The position numbers and the translations under genes are program-made. Below, in pieces: positions 55,628-64,000 of a stretch of DNA of 64,000 nt. Within the stretch, counting starts at the first letter, position 1. The number at the start of each line of letters is the position of its first letter. The stretch lies in the NCBI GenBank assembly GCA_029891345.1, contig CM057002.1:67660590-67724589 (forward strand). The letters are read 5' to 3'. The DNA comes from Dryococelus australis (lineage: Eukaryota; Arthropoda; Insecta; Phasmatodea; Phasmatidae). The notes below the pieces were generated by a model that saw nothing but the letters and a program-made list of their open reading frames with translations, was not told the origin of the DNA and searched no databases.

Positions 55628-56680
55628 TAAATTATTATAATAAAAATAATTCGTTTTCCTTTTTTTTTTGTGCATTGTGACCTATCAGCCTTAAAGTTTT
55701 TAATGGAAAATATGTATTTAATAAATTAAGCATGTAACTAAAGTCCTGCATCAAGTATGTAGATTATAACTGATTGTAAATTTAAAAAATAATAGGATGG
55801 AAAATTCAAGGTTTTTATGTCTATAGTTATATGTCCCGACAGCTCGCTTGGCAGTTAAATCGATACATTAACATATAAGTCTATAACTGTAGACTTTTAA
55901 GTACGTTTTCTAGAGTTTTTGTTTTCAAGGTCACGGGGTCACGGTAGAGGTACTCTGCATTTATTATGGTGGTAGTAATTAGTAATGTATTTTTCTTGCC
56001 GACTTTCATGCATTTTTCTCGAGTTTTTGTTTTCAAGGTCATCCACTGTCATGGGGTCCATGTCACGGTCACAGGCTTCCAATATGGCGGATGGGTGACG
56101 TCTACCAAGATGGTGGCCTCCAGTAATCTATAAACAAATGACGAACGAAATAAATCAGTTTTTGCGGGTTGAGTATAGGCGAGGGGAGTGGTTGTGAGAG
56201 AGGCAGTGGTCTGCTGGGTGTGGTGCTGGGGAGACCTCCGGAATTACGTGTTTTTTAAATAAATTTTTACATAAGTTTTTATAAATGTTGCTACATTTTC
56301 GAAAGCCTTTTAGGGAAAAAAGGGAAAACACAAGGGAAAAGGGAAATTTGAAGGGGAAATGGGGAATTGTTGGGGAAATTGGGAAAATGTTAAATATTTT
56401 TTAATTAATAAAAAATAAATTTTCAATAAATTTTTACGATTTTTAATATAATTTTTTTTTTTTTTTAAAGGTTTTTGTGGTTTTATTGGGGGGGGGGGGG
56501 TTAGTTTCAAGATAAAAGATCAAGGTTAAAGGACACGGGTCAGGGGTAAAAAGTGAATTACATCCCAGATGGCGGTCGGTTGACATCACAACATGGCAGC
56601 GGCCAAATCCGGCGCTCCTATCCACCATCCGCTTGCATTATACCTACCAAACCCTACTACTAGGGGAAATTTAGCAGGGC
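55628..56680. other. No gene seen; short direct repeat and low-complexity tracts
   Basis: TTTTCTAGAGTTTTTG followed by TTTTCAAGGTCA at 55906 recurs as TTTTCTCGAGTTTTTG followed by TTTTCAAGGTCA at 56014. At 56305-56390 there are many GGGAAA words. T and G runs lie at 56452-56466 and 56488-56500. Confidence 0.5.
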
Positions 56681-56714
56681 CTTAAAAAGGGCTCACTTTA
56701 CCGTGAATAGCCTT
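56681..56714 (-). repeat. Single TIR of the 15.03-15.27 kb MITE family
   Basis: The reverse complement reads AAAGGCTATTCACGGTAAAG followed by TGAGCCCTTTTTAAG. It matches both TIRs of the 15030-15268 element with few changes. I cannot find the partner TIR. Confidence 0.6.
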
Positions 56715-57244
56715 TCACGTGCGAGGCGGGTATGTCAGCCAGGACCTGAACACAGATGGCCCTGCACTAGCCACATGGCCACAGTGCTGTGTTGCAACAG
56801 CTGAGCTCGCAGTTGTGCGCAGACGCGGGTCAAGGAGTCGCTTCATGTACAGATCTGTGACGTCGTGATCAAAGTCGCTTGTCACGGCGAGTGAAAGCCT
56901 CTCTTGTCCTGTCCTGCACAAACCTCGCTCGCGCTGTAGTCAATGGACGCCTCACCCGGACTTACAATGCGCTCTGACATTTAGCATGGGCGTGTCCCAC
57001 GAGTTTTATTCATCGACTAAAGATTTAAGTGACGAGTGACGAGTTGTAAATGTAAGACAAGCGTTAATTTTTCGTGTAGCTGATCATAGTGCAATTATTA
57101 TCCAAAATATTTTAACGTCATTTCATTGAAAACACTTATAAATGAAGATTTTGTTGAGTTGAGACACTTCGTCGGGTCTATACAACGAGGTCTTGAGAGC
57201 CGACGAGAGTGAAATGAGATGAAAGCGGAGCAGCGGCATTGTCC
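56715..57244. other. No gene seen; 3' body of a possible SINE from about 57120
   Basis: Apart from the possible body of the minus-strand SINE (57120-57244) nothing is recognised. Confidence 0.4.
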
Positions 57245-57335
57245 GGCACGATTCTCACATGCGAAAAACCGGGCATTGAACCCGGTTCACGTGGGCGGGA
57301 GGAGAGCAGGCTAACCGCTCTGCCACCATGGCGCT
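57245..57335 (-). repeat. tRNA-derived SINE head (minus strand)
   Basis: The reverse complement contains TGGCAGAGCGG (A box, 57315-57325) and, about 30 bases later, CCGGGTTCAATGCCCGG (57269-57285), a perfect tRNA T-arm of 5-bp stem and 7-base loop that includes the B box. The D-stem (GGC...GCC) is present, but acceptor and anticodon stems do not fold. It is therefore a tRNA-derived pol III promoter head and not a working tRNA. The element body may continue to about 57120. Confidence 0.6.
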
Positions 57336-57654
57336 TTGCAGACCCCTAGTAATAGCTTACGTTCAATACAAGAATTATTTTTATTTTACTTCACAAACAC
57401 TTAAACCAGCAGGACATGGAAGAAGCGTAAAGAGTGTGTGAAGCGGAGTTGAACGACAACCAGTGTGAAGACGTGAACCGGTGTCCGGCGGCGCTGACAC
57501 GCACCAAGGAGTGTCACGTTTCGAAACAGCGTTCGACCTCGGCACAGACTACTTCGTGTGGCTAACACAGTGTTCGGCCGGTCAACTAGTGCATCTACTG
57601 TGTACTGTAACCTCACATACACATACACAGGCTGTGGGGCTTGCTTTGTCCCCG
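57336..57654. other. No gene seen
   Basis: Overlapping frames on both strands (up to 140 codons on the minus strand, 57401-57823) have no recognisable domain and extend into a SINE copy. Confidence 0.4.
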
Positions 57655-57838
57655 CACTCTGCTCTATGACCGCGCTGGCTAGCATTCGCCTCCCACCAAG
57701 GCTCCGGAGGATGCTCGTAAATGGGAATCGTGTTGGACAATACCGCTGGTCGGCGGATTTTCTCAGGGATCTCTCTTTTCCTCCGCCCCTTCCTTCCGGC
57801 GCTGCTGCATACTCATATATCAATCACCCTCGCTATTA
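57655..57838 (+). repeat. SINE-type repeat S1, copy 1
   Basis: CGCTGGTCGGCGGATTTTCT, followed by CAGGGATCTC and a TTCCGGCGCTGCT block, aligns with 62329-62395. A degenerate tRNA-like stretch (GGCTAGCATTCGCCTCCCAC) precedes it. Confidence 0.5.
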
Positions 57839-58324
57839 AGAGCCGCCCAAATCTCTGCACTCAACAAGTGTTCGAAGCATATTCTAACATCGAAAAAGTT
57901 CGACAAATACTTGGGAAAACGTGACCTGATGGACTCATGGGCACATTCAGAATTTGAAACTACTAAAACTATTCCAAATCAGCAAATTTGACGGCCGATC
58001 TGTTAAAACTGCTCATTCATTGAAATAGTTATATTATACTGATAATTTCATTTGCTAGTATTCACTGAATCAGAATCACTATTTAATAGTGATTCTGCTA
58101 ATTTCTAAAAAATGACACTGACTTGGCAGCAAAACGTCAGTACATTCCACTGATTCTCGTCAGTAAATAACAAATTACTTACTGCAGAATCAGTAAAACT
58201 ATTCTACTTATTAAAAACACTTATATTTAGAGTGTAGAGAGGTGCACAAATTGCAATGGTTATAATGTAATGCGGTGTATGCAAGTCTCCGCCTTTATTC
58301 GCACCTAGGACTAGGACTCTGATC
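57839..58324. other. No gene seen; palindrome cluster built on CAGAATCA/TGATTCTG
   Basis: At 58071-58097 a 27-base palindrome has perfect 13-base arms CAGAATCACTATT. Related words (ACTGAATCAG, ACTGATTCTC, TTACTGCAGAATCAGTAA) recur within 130 bp. This may be a small inverted-repeat element, 57985-58205. Confidence 0.55.
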
Positions 58325-58471
58325 GTGCGGCAGCAGACTGGGGCTCTGAATGTGCGGCAGCAGAATGGTACTCTGATTGTGCGGCAGCAGATTGGTACTC
58401 TGATTGTGCGGCAGCAGACTAGGCCACTGATCGTGCGGCAGCAGACTAAGATTCTGATTGTGCGGGAACAG
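58325..58471 (+). repeat. 27-bp minisatellite, five and a half units
   Basis: Five consecutive 27-bp units, each starting GTGCGGCAGCAG, then a partial unit GTGCGGGAACAG. As 27 is a multiple of 3, open frames run through on both strands (VRQQ-x-G-x-LI repeats on plus, CCRTIRV repeats on minus). Neither has other coding support. Confidence 0.95.
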
Positions 58472-58514
58472 AAGTCTATTTGTTTGTGCTTCATGTTTTT
58501 AGGAATTTTCAGTG

Positions 58515-58845
58515 GACTTCTACATGAGCTCCTTTGGTGAGACACAGTCTGTTCTCGATTTCCATCCATGTCCGCTGCAACATGCCCGGAGTAGCGATGA
58601 GGCCTGCTTTCACAATTCTGGCACGGAGGTCTTGAAGGTCGCACTTCCGTGGCGTAAACTGCCCCAGAAACTTGAAAGGTGGCTTCTGTGGAGAACGTAA
58701 CCTTGGTCAGATAGTTGTTGTCTCAGTTGATTTGCTCCAGCTCCTCGCAGGCAAACTGTGTCGACGTGGTTTGTCTTCGGGCGTCAGCTCCTGCAGAATC
58801 TGCACTTTGTAGGCACAAGCACAACCTTTTTCGATGCATCTTAAG
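58515..58845 (-). pseudogene. Transposase remnant, Tc1/mariner-IS630 superfamily (DDE), internally deleted
   Basis: On the minus strand from 58845: KMHRKRLCLCL, CAYKVQILQELTPEDKPRR in the next frame, then QFACEELEQIN, a stop, DNNYLTKVTFSTEATFQVSG, which is the segment around the first catalytic Asp (S-x-E-A-T in place of S-D-E-A-T, so the Asp is lost). Directly afterwards the sequence jumps to DLRARIVKAGLIATPGMLQR followed by TWMEIENRLC and GAHVEV, the C-terminal end of such transposases. About 100 residues with the second Asp and the SPDLxPxD region are missing. The N-terminal helix-turn-helix is also absent. Confidence 0.75.
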
Positions 58846-61800
58846 GATAGTCTATCGTGGCATCTGCAGTTTCCGGGAATCCCGGAAACTATGAGTACAT
58901 TGTGTATATACTGGCGAGCGGCGTTCTAAGGCGAACCTAACTATGATACAGCCCATGGCTTCATATGCATGTCTCCGAGGAATTCGATTTAGTATTATGC
59001 TTATTTAGGGTATTTATTAATTTTCTCTTCTTTTACATATAATTTTCTTCTCTTTTAGAATTAGCAAAATACTGTTAGTGTTGGCACTGCTGACACTTAC
59101 TGGCAGCTGACTCTTTTCTTTTAAGTTTTCAGGATCTATTGAGCCACTCCCATCACCAGCGTGATTTGCAAGCTAGCATCACTCTGGTTAAGCCAGCATC
59201 AACCCAAATTCAAATAAGATGTCCTGCCCCTTCTCAACGATGTGCTTGTCCACATCTTCACGTTGCATAAATAATATTGTGGGGAATGTACATATTTTGG
59301 CTAATAACACACGACGGTTTCAGTGTAATTTAAAGAACTATTCAAGTGAGATTGTTATATACAATGCTAATTTTCGCCTCGTTCAGTGCATACGTCTGGG
59401 CGCCTATTTACGCACTTTCAGTTGTATTCCATGTTTGTTAGTAAATTTCACTTATATTCATGTATACTCGTCGAGTCTGTTCACTTGTGTGGCCAGAATA
59501 ACTTTGGTAACAGTAATATTTTGAAACAAGATAAAAATTCACTGTCCTGCGGATATATCTGAGCAGAATTCATAATTTCGTTGTCCGATGACCTTTCTAC
59601 GAGGTCATTTTCCTGTGTGACCTCCTTACAGGACACTGGTAACTCTAACCCTGAACTGCTGCTATTGGCTAAACAGTACTTCAGGTCGCGCTACATTATC
59701 AGTGACAGGATTCTGACGTGCTTACAGCAACTTGCAGTTTGGAAGCTGACACACGAAAAAGCTGAGTGAGGACGTACACTCATAGACGTTGAAAAGAAGA
59801 CAAGATGCTAGAAAAGTCGTTTCAGTAGCCACAAATGTTTGTCTTAAACTGATAATTCGACGTTAAGATATGGGCCTACTTTCCTCCCGTTGTTGCCAAC
59901 GTAACTGTGCGCCCAGTGTAGTCAGTGTGATATACTTGCAGACTTTAGAAAATGCTTCATTAACCCTGAACAGGCTATATCTCAGGTGGATATTCAGCAG
60001 CGACAAACTGGAACGGTTAGAATGACGGTATAGTAAAGTTCGATTGTAAACTTTAACATTAGACTTTACTCTTGTTTACCAACACACTGTTTTCTGTGTA
60101 ACACGGTGCAGTGGCAAACGATTTCGATAAATTACAACTTACAGTCAAAATCGAGCAGCCATTTTGCCGAGAATCAGTTGGTTGGAAGGAATATTGTTTG
60201 CTTGGTGTGGTGTACCGTGGCTTATTGAGCTCAGCTCGTCACATAATAATAAATACGTACATATAAAACACTTATTCATTGGTGATATATACATATAATA
60301 TACACAAGACGACTAACACTTTTAAGAAAACTGGAAAATATATTGTTCAGTTGTGTAAACTTGTATCGGCGAGGAAAAAAACAACAGAAACGTAAAGGAG
60401 ACTGTTGAAGTTTTCAACCATGTAAAGACGTAACAGCGAGAGCTCGCACTGGTCAACACAGACGTCAATGTCCACATTGTAGAAGAGGAACATGATTGGC
60501 TGTGCGGGGGCTCTGCCTTGTGTCTGAGTGGCTACTGCGTCTCGCTTAACGTTCCCTATTGGCTCGTATGAGCTGCCGGCTGGCGAGTCGGCTACCATAC
60601 AGGAATAATAATAGTTGTAATTCGAATAGAAAATTTCTTGTAAAAATACTAATGCTGGTAGTATTACTTAACAATTTGTTGTCAACCTATCTAACTTGTA
60701 TTTGTGTAAAAAACAGGATTTGTAGAGCTAGAGAAAGATTCTTGCAATAGTACTGACACTCGTGAAATTTACAAGTGTTAACTTGTAATGGTAACTAATA
60801 AGAACTTATTAGGCAACTAATTTCCAAAAATAATCTGTTATAAAATTGGCGGCTGTAGCTAGCAGTATTAGCAGCAGTTTCATCTCTGTTTAGTTACCTA
60901 CTCTGTGTGTGTGTGACCTTGACACTGGGCCGATTGCGAGGACAGTGAAAGTGGCTCAGTAGTTTCACCAGGACCTCCGCAGATAGCAGTAGTAAGTGTT
61001 ATTGTACTACCTCGTCTACCTGCCCTCTATACTTTACATCCTCCTTCACTAGACACCGCAACTACAGGCCTGTCTGACCACACACCCTTCTTCTTGCGTG
61101 CCCTCTAGGTCGCTGCTTACTGAAAATCATACGTTGCTTGTGAGTATACTCTTTACTAGCATGACCATTTTTTGATCCCAATTTTTTTAAAACTATAACA
61201 TGTATTAATCATAATGTTAGTGTTTTGAGACGTGCAAATAAAATATACGGAATCTTACAGAAAATTTAGCAAGGGTGACTCACAGATAATGTGTAGTTTC
61301 ATTTTATAAATATGCTTAGCAAAACTTATTAAAATAAATTTTGATGTGCTAAAAATTAATAATATTCCAGAATTACCATACATTGCACAATTTTTAAAAA
61401 CTGCGAAAACATTCCAAAACATGGTTTTAAAGACTTCTTGAAATAACTCGAGTTATATATATTTTTTTGTGGGAATTATATCATTCGGTAAGTGAGTTAG
61501 TGTTTTTACGACCCGAAACACTATTACTGTGCTTATGGTTCCTTGTACTTAAAATAGTTCCAAGTCTTAACGTTTTAATGAGAGGGAAAATTTATAATTA
61601 ATGGCTTTATAAAAAAACAAATCGAGCTGGTTTATGTTTACACATTAGAGAGCGCACCTAACACACTTAGTTTCCTAACAGTTTGACATTTTCACTTGAC
61701 TGGTGCCTGGATAGTCCCTAATGACGTCGCAATGTGCTGTTTATATATGGCGGAAGGATACAAAACAAGGAGAGATGCAGAGCCTAGAAATGACTTTCAA

Positions 61801-62199
61801 AAATTCTCAACTGACCGCGAACAACCTGTGATTGTATGTAAACAAAAGTTAATCCTCGCCTCAAAAACACACGTAATATGTATAATAGCTTCCAACATTT
61901 ATAAATGTCCAAATTTTAACATTTAAATACTACTAACCTTATTTTCACTGTTTTGACATCAAATATTCCACTTTATGAGTTTCTTCAACGAATGCAGACA
62001 GACACATCAGTTCCAATCACCCTTGTACTTACATCGCAGCTGCCAGTCGGAGCACAACTCAACAGTAAAGTAGTTCTGATGTACCTACTTGCACAGCCAG
62101 TTTCCACCAGCTGACTTTGAACAACAGGTGATTGTTATTGGAACAAGTTCGAAGCCGTTGTAACCGCCAACACAGCTCACCATGATCAAAGCGATCATG
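58846..62199. other. No gene seen
   Basis: About 3.3 kb of AT-rich DNA with frames up to 101 codons and no family motif. TCCGGGAATCCCGGA at 58872-58887 is a small palindrome. A GC-richer patch at 60480-60600 contains ATTGG boxes on both sides of an 83-codon minus-strand frame; this is too little to call a promoter. Confidence 0.45.
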
Positions 62200-62440
62200 T
62201 GACCGCAGGGGGCCGCAGTGGAATACTGTATAGAGCACTCGGATCTCTCGCCCAGGAGTATGATGTTCCAGCCCCGGAGGGGACAGACGCTCCCGCAGTT
62301 AAGCAAGTGGGTATAATGCCAGACGATGCCACTGGTCGGTGGGTTTTCTCGGGGATGTCCCGTTTGCTCCTCCCTTGCAATCCGGCGATGCTCCATATTC
62401 ACCTCGTGAATATATATTCACCGTGTGATGGCCAAAGAAG
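62200..62440 (+). repeat. SINE-type repeat S1, copy 2, with tRNA-like head
   Basis: The head GGAATACTGTATAGAGCACT followed by CGGATCTCTCGCCCAGGAGT resembles a tRNA 5' half carrying an A box; a B-box-like GTTCCAGCCCC follows. Then comes the block CACTGGTCGGTGGGTTTTCT followed by CGGGGATGTC and TCCGGCGATGCTCCATATTC, shared with 57655-57838. The shared block may be a conserved SINE core domain. Confidence 0.55.
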
Positions 62441-63436
62441 TCTCCTGCGCATGAAGCCAGCCAGCATTGTTACTTACATGACTTCTGAAGTTTTGCTTCA
62501 GTTATATTTTGGGACTTTTCATCACGTATCGTTAGTTACATCACGTGTTTAAAAAAAGACACACACGCACACACGCATATATATATATATAATTCTGAGA
62601 AACACGCCAAAGAGAAATTACGCATACAATTTGTGCGCTATATTTAATTTACATAACCAATGATATGATTTTTGCTACAGTGCTGAATGCAAACGTAAAC
62701 ATTCCAGTAAGAGGCGTTTACTTTACAAATAATGTGAAAATACAGACTGTGGCAAAATTGTGCATGAGAAGTACATCTTTGCAGCCATTGCAATTCCACG
62801 GTTACTTCCAAGTTCCCTGAAGTCACTGAAGTCCTGCTGAAGTTCTACCTACTTCCATATTATTCCTCCGCCTCACGCATATAAAGCGTGTAACTAAGTC
62901 AAGAAATAATAGTCTGTGTGACATTACTAACACTCTTATCTCCTCTCTGTTTCTAGTAATCATGTTATTTATAAATTAAATATTATATTTAATAAATAAC
63001 ATATTTAATAAATAACATTTATGTAAAAGCTCAGTTCAATAGGAACTAAGACACTTCTATATCAACAGAAGTATAAAAGGCTTGTAATACATTACATTTG
63101 TAAGAAACAAAAAAACACCTCAAACATGGAGACATGCTTTCTATACTGTACTGTACTGTACAGTGTTCATTATGGGATTATCATCAGACAGTGGGGTGCA
63201 GGATTTACTTCTTTCCAATCATGTGTATTTTATTGAGTGAAATTATTATCTAACAATCTTGTCCTTTTGTGTGGTCAAAATAAAAATTAATATGTATGCT
63301 GCAGGTAAAATATTTTTGCTGGTCTGTAATAGTAGTTAAGAAATGCACGTTCGGTTGCAGTGTGGAGGGTGGGCACCCGGGGAGCCACTGCCGCCGTCTT
63401 GGAAGATGTCACGGTAGCCATTCTGGATAACTTTGA
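62441..63436. other. No gene seen; (CA)n/(TA)n tract at 62556-62590 and short (TACTG)n
   Basis: ACACACACGCACACACGC runs into ATATAT at about 62560-62590. TACTGTACTGTACTG lies at about 63145-63160. Nothing coding is supported. Confidence 0.5.
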
Positions 63437-63496
63437 CCTATGCTAATCACGCCTATGCTAACTACGCCTATGCTAATTATTCCTGTGATAATCACG
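63437..63496 (+). repeat. 15-bp tandem repeat, four units
   Basis: Units CCTATGCTAATCACG, CCTATGCTAACTACG, CCTATGCTAATTATT and CCTGTGATAATCACG follow each other without gaps. Confidence 0.92.
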
Positions 63497-63507
63497 CCTC
63501 CATCTTA

Positions 63508-63800
63508 TCGCCACCCACCATCTTGACTTCACCATCGTCTGCTAGCGTACGCCGTAAGTGACCGCCATCTTACCTTCGTGGCTAGTCTGCTAGCATACAC
63601 CACCACGATACTTCCGCACGCACCCACCAGAGTGCAGCATACCCCGCGTCTCCCCCACCTACTTGCCAGGGGCGTCGCTGTCGTCCACTAGGAGTGCTAC
63701 CATCGCCACCCACCATCTTTGTTTCCCAAGTCGTCTGCTAGATCACGCCACCGTCGTCCGCCGTCTTCGTTTCCGATGTCGGCGTCTAGGAGCGCTGGCA
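63508..63800 (+). repeat. Degenerate interspersed repeats in a GC-rich tract
   Basis: Five variants of CC(A/G)CC(A/G)TCTT, four of them followed by a T/C-rich spacer and GTCTGCTAG or GTCTAGGAG, occur from 63388 to 63795. The best pair is CACCCACCATCTTGACTTC (63513) and CACCCACCATCTTTGTTTC (63708). The tract is GC-richer than its surroundings. Its nature is unknown. Confidence 0.6.
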
Positions 63801-64000
63801 CATAAGGTATAATTCCGACGCGCAGTAGGCGGCACTTTCGCCCTTACACGCATTATTTGGTGCAAGTAGCTCAAAACATGCTGGGGGAATTTGATTTCGA
63901 TCTGGCCACCGAATCATGTAGGTAAATGGTGGTCGGAATGCAGTATAAAATTATCGCTACACGCCAATTCGTAAAAATAAAAAATATCTAGAAACAAGAC

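Noticed and set aside
57245..57335. Functional tRNA gene
   Set aside because: The T-arm and A box are good, but acceptor and anticodon stems do not pair, so it is better read as a SINE head.
58325..58471. CRISPR array
   Set aside because: Units are contiguous with no spacers and the context is eukaryotic transposon DNA.
58204..58644. 146-codon minus-strand frame with CCRTIRV repeats and the plus-strand VRQQ repeat frame
   Set aside because: Both are produced by a 27-bp minisatellite whose unit is a multiple of three; the minus frame also cuts across the transposase remnant in a wrong frame.
60347..60598. 83-codon minus-strand frame beside ATTGG boxes as a first exon
   Set aside because: No downstream exon, splice or homology evidence; the boxes are too common to decide.

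Overview
The window looks like nuclear DNA from an arthropod, most likely an insect with a large, repeat-rich genome. It is AT-rich and carries long (TA)n, (GA)n and (CT)n microsatellites. It holds no operons and no intact cellular gene that I can recognise. All recognisable coding capacity belongs to decayed mobile elements of classes typical of arthropods: Gypsy and Copia LTR retrotransposons, a LINE, a protein-primed family-B DNA polymerase of Polinton/Maverick type, a Tc1/mariner-superfamily transposase remnant, tRNA-headed SINEs, and several short inverted-repeat elements. Placing it in insects is an inference from element types and base composition, not from a marker gene.

Layout. 0.7-1.3 kb: 3' end of a LINE. 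2.7-14.2 kb: at least four diverged copies of one unclassified dispersed repeat, a possible Gypsy gag relic on the minus strand near 6 kb, and a long (TA)n/(GT)n tract near 11.4 kb. 12.9 and 21.2 kb: two copies of a hairpin-bearing repeat of about 180 bp. 15.0-15.8 kb: two adjacent inverted-repeat elements. 15.8-21.2 kb, minus strand: Gypsy copy 1. 24.5-25.3 kb: a partial solo LTR matching the LTR of Gypsy copy 2. 28.8-37.1 kb, plus strand: Gypsy copy 2, same family, with both LTRs, abutting a scrap of Copia LTR. 39.05-42.98 kb, plus: a Copia element, 5'-truncated. 42.98-46.49 kb, plus: the 3' part of a different Gypsy lineage with polypurine tract and LTR. 51.7-53.7 kb, plus: Polinton-type DNA polymerase, cut before its palm catalytic motifs. 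53.8-54.4 kb, minus: RNase H scrap of another Gypsy. 54.4-55.6 kb, plus: a zinc-finger gene that may belong with the polymerase. 57.2-62.4 kb: three SINE-type repeats, a 27-bp minisatellite and an internally deleted DDE transposase. 63.4-63.8 kb: short tandem and interspersed repeats.

Most notable: the two Gypsy copies of one family both show, upstream of Gag, the spaced Cys/His pattern of a PHD finger. This is known from some CR1-like LINEs, but I do not recognise it as a standard Gypsy domain. The other point of interest is the zinc-finger gene lying 0.7 kb from the protein-primed polymerase. All elements carry stops and frameshifts, so nothing here is likely to be autonomously active.
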